A DNA stretch of 11,291 nt from NCBI GenBank assembly GCA_052145775.1, contig JBKQNY010000085.1, positions 1 to 11,291 of the forward strand, read 5' to 3'. The position numbers were made by a program, and so were the translations under genes. Below the pieces are notes generated by a model that saw only the letters and a program-made list of their open reading frames with translations, ran no database searches and was not told the DNA's origin. Of this stretch, positions 6,005 through 11,291 are shown piece after piece. Each line of letters starts with the position of its first letter. Position 1 is the stretch's first letter. The stretch comes from CAVYPR01 sp052145775. Lineage in GTDB: Bacteria > Actinomycetota > Acidimicrobiia > Acidimicrobiales > RAAP-2.

Positions 6005-7839
6005 CTTCGGCTCCTCCTGGAGAGCGGCGGAGCCCGTCGGTCCGCCGCCGTCGCTGCGGCCGGCGTTGTCGCCAAAGCCGGCGCCGGGCTCACCGGCACG
6101 GTCGTGGTGGGCGACGGTGTTGCGGGAACCGTCGTGGTGGTGGCTGTCGTAGCGGGCGGTGTGGCGACGGTCGTCGTGGTGGTGGCTGTCGGTGTGACGG
6201 GTGAGGTGGTGGGCTCCTGGGGCACGTATGTGTGCCTGGGCACGTAGTGGGGCGCCGTCGTGGTCGTCGTGGACGGGGTGGCCGGTGAGGTGGTCGGGTG
6301 CCGGGCTTGCTCGGCCAGGGTCGCCTCGACCATTGCCTTGACGATCGGACCGGCGATCTTGGCTCCGGAGAATGTGGTGGCCTGCTCGGGGACGACCACG
6401 GCGATCGCCACGGTCGGGTTGCTGGCCGGCGCCAGCCCGATCATCCAGTCCACGGTGTTCTGGGCGGCGTTCCCCACCTGGGCCGTACCGGTCTTCACCG
6501 CCACCTCGTCCTGAGGCGGGAACCCCACCCCCGCGGCGGTGCCCAGCGGTGTCGTCACGACGCCCTCCATGAGCTTCTTCACCGACTGGGCCGAGGTGGG
6601 CGAGCAGGCGGTCTTGTAGGCCTTCGGCGTGTACCTCTGGACCAGGGCGCCGCTCGAGTTGTTGTGGACCTCGGCCATCACGTGGGGGGTCATGACCACG
6701 CCTGTGTCGGCGATGCCCTCGGCCACCATGGCATTCTGGAGGGCCGTCTCGGTCACTGTTTCCTGTCCGAAGGCCGAGTAGGCGACCGAGGAGGGACCCG
6801 GGGAGTGGCCGGGGCTGAGCTCGGTCGGGGTGGGAAAGTTCGACCGCGAGACGTCAGTCAGGTCGATGGGGGGGACGTCGTTGAAGCCGAAGGACGTGGC
6901 CTGGTTGAAAAGGTTTGTGGCCCCGAGCTTGAGGCCCAGGGTGGCGTAGCCGGGGTCGCACGACTGCGGCAGCATCTGCACCATCGTGCCGCCGCAGGGG
7001 ACGGCGGTGGCCTCTGTGTGACCGTCGTTGCAGATCTGCCTGGTCGTTGTGGGAATGGACCCCGGAGCGGTGCAGCCCTGCGCCGGGTAGTCAAATCCGA
7101 CCAGGCTCGGGTCGAGGTTGTACACCGCCGTGCTGGTGACCACCTTGAAGGTGGAACCGGGGAGGAAGGAGTCGAAGGTGGCCATCGGGTACCCGGGAGC
7201 AAACCCCTCGTGGTCCTTGGTGCCGAAATCCGAGTACCCGGCCAGCTTCTCGCCTGTGACGTCGGGCTGGGACACCTGGTTGGGGTCGTACGTGGGGCTC
7301 GAGTACATGGCCAGCACGGCACCGGTCCGCGGGTCGAGGTCCACCACCGCGCCGTCCCGGTTTGTGTCGGGGATCGCGGCCAGCGCCTGCTCGGCGTCGA
7401 CCTGCAGTGTCCGGTGCAGCGTGAGGGTCACGTTGTCCGTCGTCTTGGGGGGCGGCGAGAGGAGCTCGCCGAGGGTCTGGGCGGGCTGCGAGTGGGCGAT
7501 GAGCTGGTCGTTGTAGACGTTCTCCACCCCGGAGGTGCCGTAGTAGTAGGAGGAGTAGCCGACCACCCCGGCGAAGAGGGGGCCTGTGGGATACGTCCGG
7601 TAGTACCGGTACGAACCGGTCTTGGCGTTGGGCGTCGGCACGGATCGGGCGAGAATCTGGCCTGTGGCGGCCAGGATCAGGCCGCGCTGATCGTCGAACC
7701 GTGTCGCTGTGTGACGCGGATTGTTGATCGAGCTGTTTAGGGCCGACGCCTGGCGGAATTGGATGTTGAGAAGCTGGAGCAGCACCAGCGTGAAGCAGAC
7801 AATGAGCACCAGCCCCATCCAGCGGATTCTGCGTCCCAT
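6001..7839 (-). CDS. pbpA: class B penicillin-binding protein PbpA (D,D-transpeptidase)
   Basis: A 612-aa protein with an N-terminal membrane helix (about 8-26), a short dimerisation region including QRGLILAATGQILA (51-64), and a periplasmic transpeptidase domain (about 160-510) that cross-links peptidoglycan stems. The SxxK motif is Ser229-Thr-Phe-Lys232 in PGSTFK, and KTG is at 449-451 in AVKTGTAQ. The second motif, normally SxN (usually SCN in this family), reads SCD at 293-295, an unusual change. The last 100 residues (515-593, then a basic end) are Thr/Pro-rich, with a duplicated PTTSPxTPxxTTTTT block (515 and 543). Mycobacterial PbpA, at about 490 aa, lacks this tail. The ATG overlaps the pstP stop (TGATG), so translation is coupled. 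The expected SEDS partner gene is not next to it. Confidence 0.92.
   Translation of the reverse strand: MGRRIRWMGLVLIVCFTLVLLQLLNIQFRQASALNSSINNPRHTATRFDDQRGLILAATGQILARSVPTPNAKTGSYRYYRTYPTGPLFAGVVGYSSYYYGTSGVENVYNDQLIAHSQPAQTLGELLSPPPKTTDNVTLTLHRTLQVDAEQALAAIPDTNRDGAVVDLDPRTGAVLAMYSSPTYDPNQVSQPDVTGEKLAGYSDFGTKDHEGFAPGYPMATFDSFLPGSTFKVVTSTAVYNLDPSLVGFDYPAQGCTAPGSIPTTTRQICNDGHTEATAVPCGGTMVQMLPQSCDPGYATLGLKLGATNLFNQATSFGFNDVPPIDLTDVSRSNFPTPTELSPGHSPGPSSVAYSAFGQETVTETALQNAMVAEGIADTGVVMTPHVMAEVHNNSSGALVQRYTPKAYKTACSPTSAQSVKKLMEGVVTTPLGTAAGVGFPPQDEVAVKTGTAQVGNAAQNTVDWMIGLAPASNPTVAIAVVVPEQATTFSGAKIAGPIVKAMVEATLAEQARHPTTSPATPSTTTTTAPHYVPRHTYVPQEPTTSPVTPTATTTTTVATPPATTATTTTVPATPSPTTTVPVSPAPALATTPAAATAADRRAPPLSRRSRR
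6011..6018 (-). promoter_or_regulatory. strong Shine-Dalgarno inside the end of pbpA
   Basis: AGGAGGAG on the minus strand, 6 nt before the ATG at 6004. It is the best ribosome site in the operon and serves the 22-codon ORF, not a recognised gene. Confidence 0.6.
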
Positions 7840-9284
7840 CAGCCGGCCAGGGTGGACGTGGTCGGTGCAGCCGTCGTGGTCGTGGTGGTCGACGGCGGCA
7901 GGGTGGTGGCGGACACTGTGCTCTGGCCGCTTGTGATCTCCTTCTGCTCGATGAACTCCTCATGGAGATCGTCGATGTAGTGGCGGGCCGCGGAGAGCGA
8001 GGGCTGCTGGGTGTCGCCCTTGAGGGAAGCCACGTGGAAGCTGAGCACGTCGGACGTGGTGACATCGGTCTTGTCGACCAGCTTCGGCTGGAACCAGAGG
8101 AAGCCGCCCGGACGGCCCTGGTAGATGGTCAGGTGGTTCCCGTCGAGGGTGACGTACCAGTTGTCGGTGGCGTACCAGCGGAGGAACCCGTAGCCGGCGG
8201 CAACCACGGCGACGACGAGGAGGGTGAACAACACCACTCGCAGCGTGATCCAGCGCGGGACGCCCGCCATGCGGCGCTCACGGCGGCGCTCACGGCGGCG
8301 CTCACGGCGGCCGGGCGCACCGGGTTCTGCGTCCTCCTCGTCGCGCTCCTCACTGACCGGGGCGGCGGGGACGGCGGGTTCTTTTTGGACACTCCCGTCG
8401 GGGGCGGCCCGGACGAAGACGTCGTCCATGATGGCGGCCGACTCGACCCCGACTAGGGAGGCGTCCATCACGTAACCCGCACCGCCCGGCGAAGACCCGA
8501 CCTCGTCGAGCGCGGCGCCGGTGGCCGCGGCCTCTGCGGCAGATCCTCCGGCGTGCTCCTCGCCGACCAGCACGTCGATCACGACCACCGTGATGTTGTC
8601 GTTGCCGCCATGCTCGTTCGCCGCCCGCACCAGGGCACGTGACGCGTCAGCCGGCTCCGCCTGGTCCGACAGGATCCGGGCGATCTCAGGGGTATCTACC
8701 TCGTTGGTGAGGCCGTCACTACACAGCAGGATCCGGTCGCCGGCCTGCAGGTGGAGCTCCCAGAGGTCCACATCCACGTCCGGCGAGACGCCGAGGGCCC
8801 TGGTGAGGATGTGCCGGTGAGGGTGCACCGCGGCCTGAGCTTCGGTCAGCTCCCCGTGCCTCACCTTCTCCTCGGCCAGGCTGTGGTCCGCGGTGACCTG
8901 GGTGATCGTCCCCCCCGAGAAGACGTAGGCACGGGAGTCCCCAACGTTGGCAAGCGCGATCACGTCTCGACCGTCGTCCTGGGCGACCAGGGCCGCCGCG
9001 GTGAGGGTGGTCCCCATCCCACGCAGTCCGTCCTGCACCTGGCTCCGCTGCCACACGGCCGCGTTGGCCTCCACCACAGCTTCACGCAATCCGGGCACCG
9101 AGGGCTGACGCGCGAAGGCGGACTGGAGCGCCTCCACCGCCACCCGGGCGGCGACCTCCCCCCCAACGTGGCCACCCATGCCGTCGGCGACCGCGAAGAG
9201 ATTGGGGCCCTCGAAGGAGAGGTCCTGGTTCGTGTTCCTGACCCGCCCGACGTCCGTCGCCGATGCAGAGCGGAGCACCGTCAC
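7839..9284 (-). CDS. pstP: PP2C-family serine/threonine phosphatase PstP
   Basis: A 481-aa membrane phosphatase that dephosphorylates PknB and its targets. The PP2C domain spans about 5-238, with the metal-binding residues in place: NQD (Asp21), DGMGGH (34-39), GDSRAY (115-120), SDG (Asp190) and GGNDN (Asp229). A 100-residue acidic linker follows, ending in three RRER repeats and a basic stretch (327-338). Then come a membrane helix (about 347-367) and an extracytoplasmic part (DNWYVTLDGNHLTIYQGRPG, 374-393), finishing in a Thr-rich tail (459-478). This architecture matches actinobacterial PstP (about 510 aa in mycobacteria). The GTG start overlaps the fhaB stop as GTGA, with GAGGTGA upstream on the minus strand (9296-9290). 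The next gene is pbpA; no rodA intervenes. Confidence 0.94.
   Translation of the reverse strand: MTVLRSASATDVGRVRNTNQDLSFEGPNLFAVADGMGGHVGGEVAARVAVEALQSAFARQPSVPGLREAVVEANAAVWQRSQVQDGLRGMGTTLTAAALVAQDDGRDVIALANVGDSRAYVFSGGTITQVTADHSLAEEKVRHGELTEAQAAVHPHRHILTRALGVSPDVDVDLWELHLQAGDRILLCSDGLTNEVDTPEIARILSDQAEPADASRALVRAANEHGGNDNITVVVIDVLVGEEHAGGSAAEAAATGAALDEVGSSPGGAGYVMDASLVGVESAAIMDDVFVRAAPDGSVQKEPAVPAAPVSEERDEEDAEPGAPGRRERRRERRRERRMAGVPRWITLRVVLFTLLVVAVVAAGYGFLRWYATDNWYVTLDGNHLTIYQGRPGGFLWFQPKLVDKTDVTTSDVLSFHVASLKGDTQQPSLSAARHYIDDLHEEFIEQKEITSGQSTVSATTLPPSTTTTTTAAPTTSTLAG
8272..8307. repeat. three perfect 12-bp tandem repeats inside pstP
   Basis: CGGCGCTCACGG is repeated three times without a mismatch (8272-8283, 8284-8295, 8296-8307). 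In the pstP frame the 12-bp unit codes for an Arg/Glu tetrapeptide just before the membrane helix (residues about 327-337). Perfect identity suggests recent slippage, and the copy number may vary between strains. Confidence 0.9.
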
Positions 9285-9811
9285 CTGGTCACCTCGAAGA
9301 CCGTGGCCCCGATCTGCAGAAGGTCACCACGAGCCAACTTGGTGGGCTTCGCGATCCGTTCGGAGTTCACATAGGTCCCGTTGGTGGACCCGAGGTCCTC
9401 GACCATCAGCTGGTCGCCACGCCGGTAAAGACGGGCGTGGAGGGTCGAGCTGTAGACGTCGTACGTGGTCGGCACACCGCAACCCGGCGATCGACCCACG
9501 GTCAGCTCGTCCTCCAGGTTGAAGGCCCTCCCGGCCTGATCCGCCGGCTCGAGCACTTCCAAGAAGAGCTGCTTTTTCTGTTTGCGTCCCCCGGTGGTCG
9601 CACCAAGGAGCACTTTTGCCTCCTCACGCGCCGCGCGCCTGCGCTCCCTACGCGTCTGACGGGGACCGGCGGGACGGACCTCCACCCAAACGGCCCGCAC
9701 CACACGCAGGAAGAAGAGGAAGACCAGCACGATGACCAGCCACTGCAGCGGGCGCAGGACCGCTGAATAATTGGTGGCAAAGAGAACCGCCGCCGGAATC
9801 CCTGGGCTCAC
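9281..9811 (-). CDS. fhaB: membrane-anchored FHA-domain protein FhaB (FipA-like)
   Basis: A 176-aa protein with a membrane helix at about 22-42, a basic linker (50-80, rich in Arg and Lys) and a C-terminal FHA domain (about 83-175). The phosphothreonine-binding residues are visible: GRS (106-108), SSTLH (121-125) and DLGSTNGTYVN (139-149, with Asn144). In mycobacteria FhaB/FipA is a PknB-pathway partner that links FtsZ and FtsQ; here the same role is inferred from position and architecture. The GTG start overlaps the fhaA stop (GTGA) and has no Shine-Dalgarno, so translation depends on coupling. Size is close to the mycobacterial protein (about 155 aa). Confidence 0.9.
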   Translation of the reverse strand: MSPGIPAAVLFATNYSAVLRPLQWLVIVLVFLFFLRVVRAVWVEVRPAGPRQTRRERRRAAREEAKVLLGATTGGRKQKKQLFLEVLEPADQAGRAFNLEDELTVGRSPGCGVPTTYDVYSSTLHARLYRRGDQLMVEDLGSTNGTYVNSERIAKPTKLARGDLLQIGATVFEVTR

Positions 9812-10464
9812 GAGAGTTCGAAGACAAGGGTGGTCGACCCCACGGTGATCTCATCACCGCTGGCCAGGTGCTGTTCGCGCACCGCGATGCCGTTCACCCT
9901 GGTCCCGTTGGTCGATCCCAGGTCGGTGACAACCACGGCGTTCCCAGAATGGCGGATCTCAGCGTGACGGCGGCTGACATTGGGGTCGTTCAGCACCACG
10001 GCGCATTCAGGGAGTCGACCGATGACCAGGGGATCGGCCTCGATCGTGATCCGCTCTCCACTGGGAAGCACGAGTTCGGCGAAGGGCACTTCCTCCGGTC
10101 CCTCCACAGTCTCCGCGACGACGGTGAAGCGTCCGGTCCGCAGGCGCGTTCCCTCGTAGATCCGCACGTCGACGGGACCGACGAAGGCGTACCCTTCCGC
10201 CTTCGCGTGCTCGCGAGCGGCGTCGGCCAGCTCCCGCGAGAGCGCGTCGACGAAGTTGGCGAAGCGGTCCACATCCGCCGCCGAGAGCGTCACCGCGAAG
10301 GAATTGGGGGCAATCAGCCCGTGCACCCCCACCCGGCGGTGCAGGTCCATCTCTCTCGTCAACCGCCGGCCGATCTCGATCGGCTGCAGGTTGCTCCGGA
10401 ACGGTTTCGCCAACGTTCCCTCCACCAGGCGTTCGAGACGCTCCTCAAACTGCTGGAGTCCCAT
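9808..10464 (-). CDS. fhaA: FHA-domain protein FhaA with DUF3662 N-terminus
   Basis: A 218-aa cytoplasmic protein. Residues 1-115 form the DUF3662 domain (MGLQQFEERLERLVEG, then RSNLQPIEIGRRLTREMD), and 127-218 the FHA domain, with GR at 149-150, SRRH (164-167) and LGSTNGTRVNG (Asn186). In the family the FHA domain binds phosphorylated PknB targets such as the pseudokinase domain of MviN/MurJ and restrains lipid II export. The linker between the domains is almost absent, unlike the long linker of mycobacterial FhaA (over 500 aa). The start is taken at ATG 10464 rather than an in-frame upstream ATG at 10497, because family members begin MGL-xx-FE and a TAGAAT promoter box lies between the two. 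First gene of the operon. Confidence 0.92.
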   Translation of the reverse strand: MGLQQFEERLERLVEGTLAKPFRSNLQPIEIGRRLTREMDLHRRVGVHGLIAPNSFAVTLSAADVDRFANFVDALSRELADAAREHAKAEGYAFVGPVDVRIYEGTRLRTGRFTVVAETVEGPEEVPFAELVLPSGERITIEADPLVIGRLPECAVVLNDPNVSRRHAEIRHSGNAVVVTDLGSTNGTRVNGIAVREQHLASGDEITVGSTTLVFELS

Positions 10465-10474
10465 GGTCCGGGTG

Positions 10475-10480
10475 ATTCTA
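10475..10480 (-). promoter_or_regulatory. -10 box for the fhaA-pknB operon
   Basis: TAGAAT on the minus strand is the best -10 match in the window, 10 nt before the fhaA ATG at 10464. It predicts a 5' leader of only a few nucleotides. There is no Shine-Dalgarno before the ATG. A -35 box at the right spacing is not clear. Confidence 0.5.
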
Positions 10481-10559
10481 CCGGTCAGTGGTGCCAAGAG
10501 ACCGTTCAGCCAGGCAGTTTTCCTGCTCGCGGGCCGAAAACGAACCAGGTGCGGTCGAC

Positions 10560-10565
10560 TAACCT
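10560..10565 (+). promoter_or_regulatory. possible -10 box for tRNA-Leu
   Basis: TAACCT lies 13 nt before the mature tRNA end at 10579, which would leave a short 5' leader for RNase P to remove. It is the only TANNNT match I noted between fhaA and the tRNA on this strand. No -35 is evident. Confidence 0.35.
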
Positions 10566-10578
10566 TACCTGCGCACTC

Positions 10579-10662
<84 letters not shown>

Positions 10663-10669
10663 CTTCGGC

Positions 10670-10722
10670 GCCGTGTCGCTGGCCTGCGATGACGCAACCG
10701 CACGGCGGGTCGAAGACACGGC
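10670..10722 (+). repeat. inverted repeat in the leader of the 62-aa protein gene
   Basis: GCCGTGTC (10670-10677) and GACACGGC (10715-10722) are exact 8-bp complements around a 37-nt interval. The interval holds a smaller hairpin, TGCG-ATGA-CGCA (10685-10696). There is no T-run, so it is not a standard tRNA terminator. It could fold in the tRNA trailer or the 5' leader of the gene at 10754. Confidence 0.4.
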
Positions 10723-10740
10723 AGGACACAAATCGGACAC

Positions 10741-10746
10741 AGGAGG
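10741..10746 (+). promoter_or_regulatory. ribosome binding site of the 62-aa protein gene
   Basis: AGGAGG lies 7 nt before the GTG at 10754. It decides this start over upstream in-frame codons that run back through the tRNA. Confidence 0.7.
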
Positions 10747-10753
10747 ACCCAAC

Positions 10754-10942
10754 GTGCCGAGCGAGCTACGACGTGAACCGTGTCCTCTGTGCGGAGCACG
10801 AGCCCTTGTCGAACATTCAATGCTTCGCGTAGAGGAGGAGGGCGATCTGATCGATCGGCCAGGCGAGGTCGCCGTGTGCTCAAATCCGGATTGCTCGAAG
10901 TGGAAGGACGTCTCCCAGCTTCCAGCGAAGTACCACCCCTAA
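10754..10942 (+). CDS. 62-aa protein with two Cys pairs, predicted zinc ribbon
   Basis: The GTG start has a good AGGAGG. Two Cys pairs are present, CPLC (10-13) and CSNPDC (42-47), spaced as the two knuckles of a treble-clef or zinc-ribbon fold. The acidic stretch between them (VEEEGDLIDRPGE, 26-38) would form the beta hairpin. I do not recognise a named family. Such small ribbons often bind nucleic acid or assist an RNA polymerase or ribosome, but nothing here shows which. The stop codon overlaps the stop of the convergent whiB gene by 4 bases. The gene follows tRNA-Leu by 91 bp and may be co-transcribed with it, as I see no obvious promoter between them. Confidence 0.75.
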   Translation: MPSELRREPCPLCGARALVEHSMLRVEEEGDLIDRPGEVAVCSNPDCSKWKDVSQLPAKYHP

Positions 10943-11280
10943 GCGACCTGCCGCATCCGCCGGCGTTCCTGCTCGCCCGTCCCGGCCCAAGTCCCCAACA
11001 GTTCTCGACCGTGGTCGAGCGCGTACTTGAGGCACTCTTCGCGCACCAGGCACCCGGCACAGATCGCCTTCCCCCGCTTCACGTCCTGACCCCGCTCCGG
11101 GAAGAACACCTCGATGTCGGTCCCCCGGCACGCCGCCCACGCCATCCACCTCGGCCGCCGGAGCAGCTCGAGGAGTACGGCGACGCCGTCGTCGGACTCC
11201 CCCGGCGTCATCAGCTCCTCGGTGCGGGCCCGGACGACCCGGTTGGCGTCGATCACCAGGGCCTCGGCCGGCGTCAGCAT
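10939..11280 (-). CDS. WhiB-family iron-sulfur transcriptional regulator
   Basis: A 113-aa protein with the four cluster-binding cysteines Cys51 (AACRG), Cys74 and Cys77 (ICAGC) and Cys83 (REEC). FFPERGQD follows the first Cys, as is usual. The turn motif that is normally G(V/I)WGG reads GTWAG (96-100), followed by the basic EQERRRMRQ that binds DNA. WhiB proteins bind a 4Fe-4S cluster and modulate sigma-factor-dependent transcription in Actinomycetota. The subtype cannot be fixed. The ATG at 11280 gives an N-terminus longer than usual. ATG 11211 (residue 24) is a good alternative, and a start beyond the window is possible because the frame is open to the edge. Ends tail to tail with the 62-aa protein gene. 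Confidence 0.92.
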   Translation of the reverse strand: MLTPAEALVIDANRVVRARTEELMTPGESDDGVAVLLELLRRPRWMAWAACRGTDIEVFFPERGQDVKRGKAICAGCLVREECLKYALDHGRELLGTWAGTGEQERRRMRQVA

Positions 11281-11291
11281 CGGGGCCTGCC

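Noticed and set aside
6060..6300. Repetitive GTGGTGGT-like DNA that looks like a tandem repeat or CRISPR
   Set aside because: There are no regular repeat-spacer units; it encodes the Thr/Pro tail of PbpA.
6298..7740. 480-codon plus-strand open frame opposite pbpA
   Set aside because: It is antisense to PbpA, whose catalytic motifs are clear. The product is Gly/Arg/Val-rich without any domain pattern.
10465..10497. 11-residue N-terminal extension of FhaA from ATG 10497
   Set aside because: The family starts at MGL, and the TAGAAT promoter box lies inside the extension.

Overview
The window is high-GC DNA with dense genes, many GTG starts and a conserved actinobacterial cell-wall/division signalling locus. 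The order crgA(-), trpG(+), pknB(-), pbpA(-), pstP(-), fhaB(-), fhaA(-), tRNA-Leu(CAG)(+) closely follows the origin-proximal region of mycobacteria and other Actinomycetota as I remember it. Very Thr-rich C-terminal tails on three consecutive envelope proteins, a single PASTA kinase and a WhiB regulator suggest a deep-branching, probably uncultured actinobacterium of the Acidimicrobiia type. That placement is inference from style, not from a marker gene.

Layout. 1-72: 5' end of an unidentified minus-strand gene. 258-2303: a plus-strand group of a thiolase, a small two-helix membrane protein and a DUF3817-type membrane protein; the last two overlap. 2307-3287: a minus-strand pair, a TIGR03085-like/MDMPI-type protein and the division protein CrgA. 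3347-3931: trpG/pabA glutamine amidotransferase, divergent from crgA. 3953-10464: a tightly coupled minus-strand operon, transcribed fhaA > fhaB > pstP > pbpA > (22-codon ORF) > pknB. Its first four genes overlap end to start. 10579-10662: tRNA-Leu(CAG). 10754-10942: a 62-aa protein with two Cys pairs. 10939-11280: a WhiB protein overlapping it tail to tail.

How the genes work together: PknB senses the wall through PASTA domains and phosphorylates cytoplasmic targets. PstP removes those phosphates. FhaA and FhaB bind phosphothreonine and connect the kinase to wall assembly. PbpA cross-links peptidoglycan and CrgA coordinates the division complex. The usual SEDS glycosyltransferase gene (rodA/ftsW) between pstP and pbpA is absent here, and so is a second kinase gene (pknA).

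The window is mostly a well-known system. I do not see a clearly new defence or mobile system. The points most worth a second look are the 22-codon ORF with a strong ribosome site in the pknB frame just before pknB, the SCD in place of SxN in the PbpA active site, the missing rodA, the shared Thr-rich tails, and the recurrent -10 boxes placed for leaderless mRNAs.
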